This document shows, in pieces, positions 31,281 to 40,076 of a stretch of 64,000 nt of DNA. The number at the start of each line of letters is the position of its first letter. Within the stretch, counting starts at the first letter, position 1. Below the pieces are notes generated by a model that worked only from the letters and a program-made list of their open reading frames with translations, made no database searches and had not been told where the DNA came from. The translations under genes and the position numbers were made by a program. Source of the stretch: Rhodoferax sp. GW822-FHT02A01 (GTDB lineage Bacteria > Pseudomonadota > Gammaproteobacteria > Burkholderiales > Burkholderiaceae_C); contig NZ_CP152376.1 of NCBI RefSeq assembly GCF_038784515.1, positions 1,054,001 through 1,118,000 on the forward strand, given 5' to 3'.

Positions 31281-31491
31281 ATTGTCTCTGTTGTATGACC
31301 TGCATTGATCTTGTTGATCATGCCACATTAGAAAAACAAGGCTATTCTAGCCAATTTGAGGCGTTGTATCACAACAACTAGGGTAAATACCGACCAAATG
31401 ATGACCATACAATTGTTGACTTCATTCTATTGGTTGTAATACAGTTGACACCGATCAACAGTACTCACCCATCTTTACGCAGAGGTTCGTT
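31281..31491. promoter_or_regulatory. divergent control region with repeated GTTGTA/TACAAT motifs
   Basis: At least four related half sites: GTTGTAT at 31290, GTTGTATCACAACAAC (overlapping inverted) at 31363, ATACAATTGTTGAC at 31407, and GTTGTAATACAGTTGAC at 31433. GntR/MocR proteins commonly bind such ATACAA-type repeats. The two copies nearest the ABC gene lie 50-85 bp before its start, where activator sites would be expected. Confidence 0.55.
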
Positions 31492-32589
31492 ATGAATAGC
31501 TCGGAATTTATCCGGTTCAACGCAGTTAAAAAGTCATATGACGGCAATGCGTATGTCGTGCGCGGACTTGATCTGTCGGTTCGTCAAGGCGAGTTCTTGA
31601 CGCTTTTAGGCCCCTCTGGCTCTGGAAAGACCACCAGTCTGATGATGTTGGCGGGTTTTGAGGCACCAACATCAGGTGAGATTTACCTGGATAGTCGGCG
31701 AATTGACCAAGTACCAGCGCATCAGCGCAACATTGGAGTGGTATTTCAAAACTATGCGTTGTTTCCCCACATGAGCGTGGCCGACAACGTTGCCTTTCCA
31801 CTGCGCATGCGGGGTGTTAACTCAACTGAAATCGGTGTTCAGGTCAAACGTGCTCTCGATATGGTGCGCTTGGTCGGGATGGATCAGCGCCGCCCAGCGC
31901 AGTTGTCAGGCGGGCAGCAGCAGCGTGTCGCGCTGGCCCGCGCAATGGTGTTCGAGCCTAAGTTGGTGCTCATGGACGAACCGCTGGGCGCGCTCGACAA
32001 GCAGTTGCGTGAACACATGCAGATGGAGATAAAAGCGCTTCACCATCGCCTGGGCATCAATATTGTCTATGTGACACATGACCAATCGGAGGCGCTGACG
32101 ATGTCCGACCGGGTCGGAGTTTTTGACAAGGGCGTGATGCAGCAATTGGCGCCACCCGACGAGTTGTACGAGTCACCTTCCAACTTGTTTGTCGCCCAGT
32201 TCATTGGAGAAAACAACACTCTGACCGGCAATGTGATTGCACTATCCGCAGACCGCTGCACGCTGCGTTGCAGCGACGGTACCGAAGTGCTGGCTCGCAG
32301 CGCGCCGGGACTCATGGTGGGCCAGTCCGCCGCACTGGCGCTACGGCCGGAGAAGGTACAACTGCTGGCCAATGATGCTGTGCGAAGCGACTCGCTCAAC
32401 GTCGCGCGAGCCAGTGTGACTGACTTGGTATACCACGGCGACCATACGCGTCTGCTTCTGGAAAGCTGCGGCACGCAGGACTTTTTGATGAAGTTGCCGC
32501 ACCACACCGCACCGCAAAAATTAGTCCCAGCAACGTCGTTAACCATCGGCTGGGCGGTTGAACAATGTCGCGCGCTTCCCCTGCACTGA
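31492..32589 (+). CDS. polyamine-type ABC transporter ATP-binding protein (PotA-like)
   Basis: 365 aa: Walker A LGPSGSGKTTSLMMLAG, Q-loop FQNYALFPHMSV, signature [16 protein letters not shown], Walker B VLMDEPLGALDKQLRE and VTHDQSEALTMSDR. A C-terminal TOBE domain follows (ALRPEKVQLL). PotA/spermidine-putrescine class. First gene of the plus-strand transport operon and divergent from the MocR gene. Together with the two permeases and binding protein it forms a complete importer whose cargo is likely a small amine. Confidence 0.92.
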   Translation: MNSSEFIRFNAVKKSYDGNAYVVRGLDLSVRQGEFLTLLGPSGSGKTTSLMMLAGFEAPTSGEIYLDSRRIDQVPAHQRNIGVVFQNYALFPHMSVADNVAFPLRMRGVNSTEIGVQVKRALDMVRLVGMDQRRPAQLSGGQQQRVALARAMVFEPKLVLMDEPLGALDKQLREHMQMEIKALHHRLGINIVYVTHDQSEALTMSDRVGVFDKGVMQQLAPPDELYESPSNLFVAQFIGENNTLTGNVIALSADRCTLRCSDGTEVLARSAPGLMVGQSAALALRPEKVQLLANDAVRSDSLNVARASVTDLVYHGDHTRLLLESCGTQDFLMKLPHHTAPQKLVPATSLTIGWAVEQCRALPLH

Positions 32590-32638
32590 TCGTTTTCCCC
32601 TGTCCTCTTTACCTTAACCCAACCCAAGGAGTCTAGTC

Positions 32639-33706
32639 ATGAAACTCAAGCCCGCCTTCCAACTCACCATCGCCGCAGTCGCTACAACATTGGCCACCAC
32701 AATGCTTGCATCAGCAGTGCACGCGCAGTCCACGCTGACCGTCACTTCGTGGGGTGGCGCTTACACCAAGAGTCAGGAAAAAGCGTTCATGGAGCCTTTC
32801 GCCAAGGCCACTGGAACCAAAGTGCTACAGGACGAATGGGATGGATCGCCTGCCAAGATCAAAGCTATGGTCGAGACTAAGGAGGTGACATGGGACGTTG
32901 TAGACGTTGAACCTAGCCACGCGATTCAAGGCTGCGACGAAGGTTGGCTGGAAAAGGTGGATTACAGCAAACTAGGCGGCAAGGACAAGTTCATTGAGGG
33001 TGCCGCATACGATTGCGCGGTTGGCACCATCGTGTTCGGCACCATCTACGCCTATAACGCCGACAAGTTTCCCAACGGGGGCCCAACCACCATGGCCGAT
33101 CTCTGGGACGTGAAAAAGTTCCCTGGAGCGCGTGCGCTGCGCAAGTCTCCCAAAACCACGCTTGAGTTTGCACTGATCGCCGATGGTGTGCCGGCAAAAG
33201 ATGTCTACAAAGTGCTGGCTACAAAAGCCGGCGTGGACCGGGCATTCAAAAAGCTCGATCAAATTCGGCCCAATGTGAAAGTCTGGTGGACCGCTGGGGC
33301 GCAACCGCCCCAACTGCTAGCCGACGGAGAGGTCGTGATGACAACGGCCTGGAATGGTCGCATTTACGACGCAGTCAAGAACAGCGGGAAGCATTTCAAG
33401 ATCGTCTGGGACGGGCAAGGCTTGGACTTCAACTTGTGGGCGATCCCAAAAGGCTCGAAGAATTTGGCACTGGCTCAGCAGTTCGTGGCGTTCTCGGTCA
33501 AGCCTGAAATCATGGCAACGCAATCGCAATACATCTCGTATGGACCGACGTTGAAAGCCGCAATGGCCAAGGTGCCCGTCACTATCCAAGCTGATCTACC
33601 CAACGCGCCCGCCAATGGCAAGAACTCATTCGTTGTGTCACCTCAGTTCTGGGCTGATCACGAGGAAGAATTGACCGAGCGCTTCAACAAGTGGCTGGCG
33701 AACTAA
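32639..33706 (+). CDS. periplasmic polyamine-type binding protein (PotD/PotF-like)
   Basis: 355 aa with a signal peptide ending near AVHAQ and an AAGGAG site 10 bases before ATG. Mature start STLTVTSWGGAYTKSQEKAF is typical of type-1 extracellular binding proteins of the PotD group. Other markers are TKEVTWDVVDVEPSHAIQGC, VGTIVFGTIYAYNADKFPNG and QGLDFNLWAIPKGSKNLALA. Ligand probably a polyamine-like or aminoalcohol compound, given eutBC next door; this is inference. Confidence 0.92.
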   Translation: MKLKPAFQLTIAAVATTLATTMLASAVHAQSTLTVTSWGGAYTKSQEKAFMEPFAKATGTKVLQDEWDGSPAKIKAMVETKEVTWDVVDVEPSHAIQGCDEGWLEKVDYSKLGGKDKFIEGAAYDCAVGTIVFGTIYAYNADKFPNGGPTTMADLWDVKKFPGARALRKSPKTTLEFALIADGVPAKDVYKVLATKAGVDRAFKKLDQIRPNVKVWWTAGAQPPQLLADGEVVMTTAWNGRIYDAVKNSGKHFKIVWDGQGLDFNLWAIPKGSKNLALAQQFVAFSVKPEIMATQSQYISYGPTLKAAMAKVPVTIQADLPNAPANGKNSFVVSPQFWADHEEELTERFNKWLAN

Positions 33707-33737
33707 TACGCAAAGCGCAACATTGCGGCCGATCACC

Positions 33738-35012
33738 ATGAAACCTGTCCCATCACACGGCAGCGCACTTGGCGCCACCACCGTTGACGATCACGTCGCG
33801 TTGCGGCGCCAATTGTTGCGACTGCAACGACGAGGTCGCTGGAAGGCAATTGGCCTGATCGCGCCGCTCATGGTCTTTCTAGCGCTTGTCTTCGTGGTGC
33901 CCATCGTATTGTTGCTGGCACGCGCGGTTGACAATCACGAGGTACCAGCGGTGTTGCCCCAGACATCGATCGCTATGAAAGACTGGAATGGCGACGCGCC
34001 ACCCACGCATGTATTGGCCGATGCGCTCATTGTCGACCTTCGCACCAGCCCGCGCGAGGCGGTGGCGGAGGTCGCCAAGCGGCTGAACTACTATCAGTCA
34101 GGGCTGCGTTCGATGGTTTTGAAGACGGCGCGAGAAGTGAACAATGAGAGTGCGTCGAATCTATCCGGCCTGGAGCGACTGAAGGAAATCGACGAACGTT
34201 GGCTCGAGCCCGCGACTTGGAGTGTCATCCAACGTGCGCTACCTCCGACCACGGACTTCTATCTGTTGGCATCCCTCGATCTTCGGCGTGACGCGCAGGG
34301 TGCGATTGTTGCTGCCACCGGGGACAGTGCCATCTACCGCGATGTGATCGTGCGCACCTTCGTCATTAGTGCGGCGGTAACGTTGCTCTGCCTGCTGCTC
34401 GGCTATCCGCTGGCCTACTGGATCGCGATCGCAGCGCCCCGCACGGCCCGCCTGCTGTTGCTGATGGTGCTGTTGCCGTTCTGGACTTCGCTGCTGGTGC
34501 GCACCACCGCCTGGGTCGTGGTCTTGCAAAGTGGCGGCGTGGTGAACAGTCTGCTGGGCTGGCTCGGCCTCATTGACCCCGCACACCCGCTGGAGTTGAT
34601 CCATAACCGAATCGGGGTGTTGATTGCAATGACCCATATCCTGCTGCCATTTATGGCGTTGCCGATCTACAGTGTGATGAAGAGCATCCCGCCGAACTAC
34701 ATGCGTGCCGCCGCATCGCTGGGCGCATCGCCGCTTCGGGCTTTCCTGCGTGTATACCTTCCGCTCAGTTTGCCAGGCATCAGCGCGGGTTGCCTTCTGG
34801 TCTTTATCCTAGCGCTCGGGTACTACATCACCCCGGCACTGGTGGGAGGACCACGGGACCAGATGCTGAGTTATTTCATCGCGTATTTCGCCAGCCAAGT
34901 GACCAACTGGGGCATGGCCGCTGCGCTCAGTGCCACTTTGTTGGTGCTCGTGCTGCTGCTTTACGCGGTGTACCACCGCATGGTCGGTATCGACAAACTC
35001 AGGATGGGGTGA
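33738..35012 (+). CDS. ABC permease (PotB-like) with long N-terminal periplasmic loop
   Basis: About 424 aa from ATG 33738; TTG 33723 is the upstream alternative. TM1 is at about 40-62, followed by a roughly 150-residue hydrophilic insert, then the permease core with TM segments from about residue 205. The EAA loop is AAASLGASPLRAFLRVYLPL. The insert makes it longer than classical PotB and is shared by a group of putrescine-type transporter permeases. It precedes the second permease by 4 bp. Confidence 0.9.
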   Translation: MKPVPSHGSALGATTVDDHVALRRQLLRLQRRGRWKAIGLIAPLMVFLALVFVVPIVLLLARAVDNHEVPAVLPQTSIAMKDWNGDAPPTHVLADALIVDLRTSPREAVAEVAKRLNYYQSGLRSMVLKTAREVNNESASNLSGLERLKEIDERWLEPATWSVIQRALPPTTDFYLLASLDLRRDAQGAIVAATGDSAIYRDVIVRTFVISAAVTLLCLLLGYPLAYWIAIAAPRTARLLLLMVLLPFWTSLLVRTTAWVVVLQSGGVVNSLLGWLGLIDPAHPLELIHNRIGVLIAMTHILLPFMALPIYSVMKSIPPNYMRAAASLGASPLRAFLRVYLPLSLPGISAGCLLVFILALGYYITPALVGGPRDQMLSYFIAYFASQVTNWGMAAALSATLLVLVLLLYAVYHRMVGIDKLRMG

Positions 35013-35016
35013 AGCC

Positions 35017-35838
35017 ATGAAAGCCAATAGTTCTTCCGCACGTGCGTGGGTGCTGCGCACATTCTGTGTCGTCGTTTTGTTGTTCCTTGTGGCGCCCATT
35101 TTGGCAATCGTGCCCTTGTCTTTCAATGCTGAGCCATTCTTCACCTATCCAATGCCGGGCCTTTCACTGCAGTGGTATCGGGAATTAATGGAGTCTGCGG
35201 TATGGCAACTTGCACTGCGCAACAGCCTCATCGTCGCAACATTCGCAACTCTGCTGGCCTCGGTATTGGGCACTCTGGCCGCTCTCGGACTGTCACGCAA
35301 CGACTGCCCGTGGCGAGCCGTCATCATGGCCGTTCTGATCTCGCCGATGATTATTCCGGTAGTGGTCAGTGCCGTAGGTATCTACTACTGTTTCGCGCGC
35401 GTCGGCTTGCTCAATACTTTGACCGGAATCGTGTTTGCACATACCGCGCTGGGCGCCCCCTTCGTAGTAATCACCGTGCTGGCTACTCTGTCGAGTTTCG
35501 ACCATAACCTCATGCGGGCCGCCGCAAGCCTCGGTGCGAGCCCGATGCGTGCGTTCTTTCGCGTAATGCTACCGGTGATCGCCCCGGGAGTTGCATCAGG
35601 CGCCTTGTTTGCGTTCATCACCTCCTTCGACGAAGTGGTTGTCGTGCTTTTCATTGCCGGCTCGGAGCAACGTACTTTGCCACGGCAGATGTGGAGCGGT
35701 GTGCGCGAGTCGATAAGCCCAACTATCACCGCTGTCGCCACCCTGTTGATCGTGGCCTCGGTGCTGCTTCTGGTAAGTGTGCAATGGCTGCAGGGCCGTG
35801 CAGCGCGGGCAAGCGCTCGTTCAGGAGCCTCTGGATGA
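35017..35838 (+). CDS. ABC permease (PotC-like)
   Basis: About 273 aa from ATG 35017. About six TM segments and the EAA loop AAASLGASPMRAFFRVMLPV near residue 165, followed by FITSFDEVVVVLFI, which is characteristic of PotC/PotI. Pairs with the preceding permease to form the membrane channel. A RidA gene follows after 53 bp. Confidence 0.92.
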   Translation: MKANSSSARAWVLRTFCVVVLLFLVAPILAIVPLSFNAEPFFTYPMPGLSLQWYRELMESAVWQLALRNSLIVATFATLLASVLGTLAALGLSRNDCPWRAVIMAVLISPMIIPVVVSAVGIYYCFARVGLLNTLTGIVFAHTALGAPFVVITVLATLSSFDHNLMRAAASLGASPMRAFFRVMLPVIAPGVASGALFAFITSFDEVVVVLFIAGSEQRTLPRQMWSGVRESISPTITAVATLLIVASVLLLVSVQWLQGRAARASARSGASG

Positions 35839-35891
35839 ACGTGAGATTCAGTGAAGCGCGAGTAAAACAACATACTAAGAGGAATGAAACC

Positions 35892-36245
35892 ATGATTCAA
35901 CGAATCGAGGCTGGGCCGCGCATGTCGCAGGCGGTTGTATTTCAGAAAACGGTTTACCTTGCAGGTCAGGTCTCCAGACCAGATGCGGGTCCCGATGTAT
36001 TCGTGCAGACGTCCCAGGTGCTTGAGAGTATCGACCGCCTGTTGGCGGCCGCCGGGACTGACAAGTCGCAACTACTCAGCGCCACCATTTGGCTTACCGA
36101 CATGGACACCTTTGACGATATGAATCGCGCTTGGGACGCGTGGGTCGCGCCGGGCTGTGCACCAGCGCGCGCGACCGTTCAAAGTTCCAAGCTTGCCGAA
36201 ACATGCTATCGGGTCGAGATTGGAGTGATTGCGGCGCAGCAATAA
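35892..36245 (+). CDS. RidA family enamine/imine deaminase
   Basis: 117 aa from ATG 35892 (AGAGGAAT upstream). RidA/YjgF/UK114 trimer fold: VVFQKTVYLAGQVSRPDAGP, QVLESIDRLLAAAGTDKSQL, ATIWLTDMDTFDDMNRAWDA and the conserved ARATVQSSKLA, whose Arg contacts the substrate carboxylate in known members. RidA proteins hydrolyse reactive imines released by amino-acid oxidases and PLP enzymes. Its place at the end of the transport operon fits protection from imines made by the divergent FAD oxidase. Confidence 0.92.
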   Translation: MIQRIEAGPRMSQAVVFQKTVYLAGQVSRPDAGPDVFVQTSQVLESIDRLLAAAGTDKSQLLSATIWLTDMDTFDDMNRAWDAWVAPGCAPARATVQSSKLAETCYRVEIGVIAAQQ

Positions 36246-36781
36246 GCCTTCAACGGATCCTGACCCAAAAGCAGGTGCAAATTCAATCGTCCGGGCAAAT
36301 CACAAGAGGCCGAACATTGTTCGATCCATGAATTCCCGCCTCTAGTCGGGACTCGCCTTCCGTTATCAAATGGGATAGTCGCGATTGCGAACATCGAAAG
36401 TATGTCTGAGGCTATTGACGAATGTCAGCTAACGGGCGCTGAATTCAAGGGACACTAGTACTGCAATGGGCACCTTTGCTGAATGTCGCGAACGACTCCT
36501 GACTGAAGCCGAACTGGATCTACCTAAAGCAGACTGTCGAGAGCACCCGTTTTGGCCTTAACCTGCCTGCCGCCCTCTAAAGGTCTAAGTTGCTGCCGGA
36601 GAAGTTTTTTACGAATGTCCAGTTTCGGTAAGCCTCAAATTGCCGGTTAGCGAGTGTTCACAACACTCTACCTTTGAAAAACTTTCATTTTTCATGTCGA
36701 ATAGCGTTCAAAGAGGCACAGGCGCAGTTAACCTACCAGGCAATCCGAATTCAGTGAAGAGAGCTTTTTTGAAAGCGAACA
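36246..36781 (+). other. gene-free region with dispersed repeat
   Basis: 536 bases without a credible gene. Contains repeat copy 2 at 36429-36446 and a GAATGTCCAGTTTCGGTAAG segment at 36613 that resembles 26023. The stretch is probably an intergenic repeat plus decayed sequence. Confidence 0.5.
36429..36446 (+). repeat. dispersed 18-bp repeat, copy 2
   Basis: Identical to 25935-25952. Followed after about 165 bp by a second loosely shared segment, versus about 70 bp in copy 1, so the two loci may be ends of variable-length intergenic elements. Confidence 0.7.
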
Positions 36782-37489
36782 ATGCAATCAAACGTCCCAG
36801 CCCAAAAGCAAGTGCAGGTGTACTTTTCCAACATCGTGTGGCACACGCTGACGGGCGCTCATTCCAAATACGCTACCGGGTCCGAAGATGCACTGCGATA
36901 TTCAAAAGGCTTTTCACCAATCGTTGGATTTGCCGACACGGCACGGCCCAATTTTCAGGCCCTGACATCGTTCTGCGGCCGCGATGAGCACTTTTATTGT
37001 GTTGACTGGACCGGGAGTCCCCCGCCGAATTGGCAGATTGAAGGGGAAACCGTAATGTTCAAGATGACGTGGAATCAGTCGCTTCCAGAGGAGGAGGCTG
37101 CACCGGCAGCCATTCCACTGGGGCCAGCTCATGCAAAGCAGGCGTTGGAGCTTACCTCCCTCACGCGACCAGGTCCCTTTGGCGAAAGAACCATCGAACT
37201 GGGTGAGTATTTCGGTCAATTCGACAAAGGCCGTCTGATCGCAATGGCTGGCGAGCGCATGCAAGCGGGCATCATGCGAGAGATCAGTGGTGTGTGTGTT
37301 CACCCAGATTACCAAGGCCAGGGGCTCGCACGGCAATTGGTCTACAAACTGTTGCAGCGGGAGACACGGCGTGGTGAGATGCCTTTTCTGCATGTTTCAC
37401 GGGAAAACGCCGGTGCATATGCTCTCTACGAAAGCATGGGCTTCAGGGTCGCCCATGAATCCGTAGTGCGCGTCATTTCTCAAAAGTGA
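36782..37489 (+). CDS. GNAT-family acetyltransferase (FR47-like)
   Basis: 235 aa. N-terminal half (NIVWHTLTGAHSKYATGSED and on) is the divergent first lobe seen in FR47-type proteins. The C-terminal GNAT core has MREISGVCVHPDYQGQGLAR with the acetyl-CoA motif QGQGLARQLV, then ENAGAYALYESMGFRVAHES. Substrate unknown; amines, amino acids or protein N-termini are all possible. Transcribed alone, convergent with the secreted-protein gene. Confidence 0.88.
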   Translation: MQSNVPAQKQVQVYFSNIVWHTLTGAHSKYATGSEDALRYSKGFSPIVGFADTARPNFQALTSFCGRDEHFYCVDWTGSPPPNWQIEGETVMFKMTWNQSLPEEEAAPAAIPLGPAHAKQALELTSLTRPGPFGERTIELGEYFGQFDKGRLIAMAGERMQAGIMREISGVCVHPDYQGQGLARQLVYKLLQRETRRGEMPFLHVSRENAGAYALYESMGFRVAHESVVRVISQK

Positions 37490-37512
37490 CGTGAATATTG
37501 CCCACACGAATA

Positions 37513-37536
37513 GGCCAGGACTCCGATAGTCCGGCC
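37513..37536. terminator. hairpin between convergent genes
   Basis: GGCC-A-GGACT, 5-base loop, AGTCC-GGCC. It lies 24 bp after the GNAT stop and 24 bp before the stop of the minus-strand gene. The hairpin could end transcription from either side; no strong T-run follows. Confidence 0.5.
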
Positions 37537-37559
37537 ATCCTCATTCAGGGCATGAGTAT

Positions 37560-38363
37560 TCATCGCCGTTTGCGTAAAGTCATCATCCAAGCGCTGTAAT
37601 CTTCAGGCTCATTGAGAGAGGTGATGGTCAAGTGGCCCTCCTCAGCCTTCATGCTGAAACTCAAGTCACCAATCGAGGTACTCGGCGCATACACATCAAA
37701 GGACGACACCTTGGATGTTTCCAATTGACCATTGACCATCACCGCCACCTGAAAACTTGCCGAGGCTCCTGTCAACCCCATAAACGTCACCGCCACGGAA
37801 ACCGTTCGTGGTTGCCCTGGATTGAGGATCACCGCTTTCAGCGGGCTTTCCTGGTATGTGGTTGGCATTCCTACACCGATCAGCTTTTCATCTAACCTTT
37901 CAGAACAGATGAATCCGGATTCATCGACCATCGCGAAGATCTTGTTGAATGCGCTGCCGATGGCGATCAAGTCAAACTTTTGCCCTGCACTCGAAACAAA
38001 TGTTCCTGCAATGGACAGTTGGTCCTGAGGCGTAAGTTTGATATCCGGGGTCAGGGGACTGGCATCAATGATCTCAATTTGCTTTTCGGTGCGATAGACC
38101 TTCGTCCCTTCAATCAGTGAGACGTAGTACACCATCTCGCCGCTGGCCAGTGGTTTGCCAAGATTCAAGCGTCTGTCTGCAACGCTGTACACAGTCCCTC
38201 CAGGTCGAACCTTTCCTATACGCGTGATGGGATCTAGGTGACCAACGTCACACTTCTTCTGCGGAACGTTGCCCGGAGTTACCGGAATCCCGGCTACTGC
38301 ACTGGAAGCGACGCAGGCGCCTGCGAGCCAGGCGATAAGGTGACCGTAGATTGAATTTTTCAT
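37560..38363 (-). CDS. secreted protein of unknown function
   Basis: About 267 aa from ATG 38363, preceded by CAGGGAAT; a longer frame to 38408 would bury the signal peptide. The signal peptide ends at about residue 24 (SSAVAG). The mature part is rich in beta-type sequence (GGTVYSVADRRLNLGKPL and YYVSLIEGTKVYRTEKQIEI). Two Cys (KKCDVGH and FICSER) may pair. No family recognised. Divergent from an XRE regulator 143 bp away. Confidence 0.65.
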   Translation of the reverse strand: MKNSIYGHLIAWLAGACVASSAVAGIPVTPGNVPQKKCDVGHLDPITRIGKVRPGGTVYSVADRRLNLGKPLASGEMVYYVSLIEGTKVYRTEKQIEIIDASPLTPDIKLTPQDQLSIAGTFVSSAGQKFDLIAIGSAFNKIFAMVDESGFICSERLDEKLIGVGMPTTYQESPLKAVILNPGQPRTVSVAVTFMGLTGASASFQVAVMVNGQLETSKVSSFDVYAPSTSIGDLSFSMKAEEGHLTITSLNEPEDYSAWMMTLRKRR

Positions 38364-38480
38364 AAATTCCCTGAGAGTTGGTTGATGTGTGGGTTGAAGA
38401 CACTTCACAGGCGATTGCCTTGAATGTCATCAAGACACCTCACGATGAACGCTAAAGCCTTCAAGCGAGGCGGTTTATAA

Positions 38481-38506
38481 CCGATTTTCGCATATTCCAA
38501 AATCGG
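38481..38506. promoter_or_regulatory. inverted repeat abutting the XRE start
   Basis: CCGATTTT, 10-base spacer, AAAATCGG: a perfect 8-bp inverted repeat whose last base touches ATG 38507. Placement fits autoregulation by the XRE protein and possibly control of the divergent secreted-protein gene. Confidence 0.55.
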
Positions 38507-38827
38507 ATGGATTCTGCTGATTTTCTTCCCAGCAGAATGCCCGCATCGTTTCACTCCAAGCAGTACGAGATCTTTACCACCTTGCTCAGAGAGGTGCGCG
38601 AGGACTTAGGGGTCTCCCAAGTGGAACTGGCGCTTGCGCTGGGTGTGCCGCAAACGACCATCAGCAAATGCGAGACAGGCGTGCGTAGAGTGGATGTGGT
38701 GGAACTCTACGATTGGCTGCAGGCACTGAACGTGGACTCCAATGTATTTATGCAGCGACTCACGGCGCGGTGGGAGGCCCACGCTGCGCGTGCGCACATG
38801 TCCAAGAGGCATAGGAATAGACCCTAG
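38507..38827 (+). CDS. XRE-family HTH regulator
   Basis: 106 aa. A Cro/CI HTH spans about residues 22-75 (LREVREDLGVSQVELALALG, VPQTTISKCETGVRRVDVVE), followed by a short basic tail. ATG 38507 directly follows an inverted repeat; ATG 38540 (MPASFHSKQ) is a possible later start. It is the last plus-strand gene before the integrase-containing operon and could belong to host or element. Confidence 0.85.
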   Translation: MDSADFLPSRMPASFHSKQYEIFTTLLREVREDLGVSQVELALALGVPQTTISKCETGVRRVDVVELYDWLQALNVDSNVFMQRLTARWEAHAARAHMSKRHRNRP

Positions 38828-39065
38828 CCACCGTTTCTTTCCTCGTGTCCAGTAGGGCTTCGGTTACTCGTCGTGACCTCGGATGCATGGTCGGGCAATC
38901 GTCTTGAATGAATGGCCGATGTGCCACAAATCGCCCAAAAGATCGATGCAGACAGGGACTGTGGTACCACCCTTCATGTCTCCTCTTAGGATACGCAGCG
39001 ACACGCCGTCCCTTCGGTGTGAAGGCAGCAAAACCTGGAAGTTGGAAGTCTCGAACCCTGGTCAT

Positions 39066-40076
39066 TCAAAGCCCTCGCACGGAATAGATTCCAAGTGCCG
39101 TCTTCTTGGACATCTCCTGCAGCGCATCTAGCTCCAGCGAAACAAGTTGACAGCGAAGGCCGGTTTTGGCTGCAGCGATTGCACCCCGCACCTGCCTCTG
39201 AGCATCTTCGACAGTCTCCGAAGCAAACAGACTCCAGCGCATCGCAGACGTCAGCCACCGCCCTTTGAGCAGCAGATCGAGTGCAAAGCAAACCGGGTTG
39301 AAGGCGTAGTACAGCGTTGCCTGTTTGTCTTCCTTGGCCATTTCCTGCAGCAGTTGTCGCAAGCGATAACCAGGTAGGGCCTTTTCGCCAAACTGGATCG
39401 CGTCCAACAAGTACATCGGTGCATGACAGACAGTGGTGCCGAATGCACCTTGCTCGAACTTGCTAGGGGCGGCTGATTCCAAATCGTCCTGCCCTACCGA
39501 TTTGGTCAGTGCGTCAACTCCCCAATGCAGGCAGCCCTGCACTGCATCCTGCACCCCTGGCTCGTTGAGTTGACGCTTCCCCCCAGGCTTGGTCACTTCC
39601 ACGCCCAGGAAGTAGGCCATGCGCCAAGGCGGTTCACTGCAACTGCGCAAAGCTATGCTTGCTGGTGCCTTGGTGAGCCTAGGTGTTGCCAGGAGCAGAA
39701 ATTGCAGGTGATCGTGCAATGCATGGGCACTCATGGCAAATAGTGCCTTGGCACTGTAGATGGCGTCATCCAGCAGCACTTTTTCCGCTCCCGTGCATTG
39801 CCGGATGCCCGCGGCCAATTCTGACAAGTAGGGGCCCTGCCCTCGCTTTGCCAGAAAGAAGCATTCTTGTCGCATACGCCAGTGAACGGCAACCGGGACT
39901 GCAAATGCATTCCACACTTCATCTCCACGATCAAAGCTCTGACTGCAAAGGCTCACCATGTCTTGCAGCACATCAGCCTCTACGTCCTCCAGTTCACCCA
40001 AAGCGCGGGCTTTCCAACTGCGAACCAAGCTCACCAGCGACCGCACCTGGTGTTCAAAGATGTCTCGACTGCGCAT
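39066..40076 (-). CDS. unrecognised protein F of the int-AAA operon
   Basis: 336 aa; ATG 40076 overlaps the previous stop as TGATG. The sequence is largely helical with scattered hydrophobic stretches (LDDAIYSAKALFAMSAHALH, AMRWSLFASETVEDAQRQVR). There is no signal peptide or TM segment and no motif I can name. It is the last gene of the compact minus-strand operon that begins with xis/int. The tight overlap argues that it works with the upstream proteins. Confidence 0.7.
   Translation of the reverse strand: MRSRDIFEHQVRSLVSLVRSWKARALGELEDVEADVLQDMVSLCSQSFDRGDEVWNAFAVPVAVHWRMRQECFFLAKRGQGPYLSELAAGIRQCTGAEKVLLDDAIYSAKALFAMSAHALHDHLQFLLLATPRLTKAPASIALRSCSEPPWRMAYFLGVEVTKPGGKRQLNEPGVQDAVQGCLHWGVDALTKSVGQDDLESAAPSKFEQGAFGTTVCHAPMYLLDAIQFGEKALPGYRLRQLLQEMAKEDKQATLYYAFNPVCFALDLLLKGRWLTSAMRWSLFASETVEDAQRQVRGAIAAAKTGLRCQLVSLELDALQEMSKKTALGIYSVRGL

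Noticed and set aside
38864..38977. 37-codon minus-strand ORF after AAGAGGAGAC
   Set aside because: The ribosome-binding site is only 2 bases from ATG and the peptide has no recognisable features; it could be chance after the end of the int-AAA operon.
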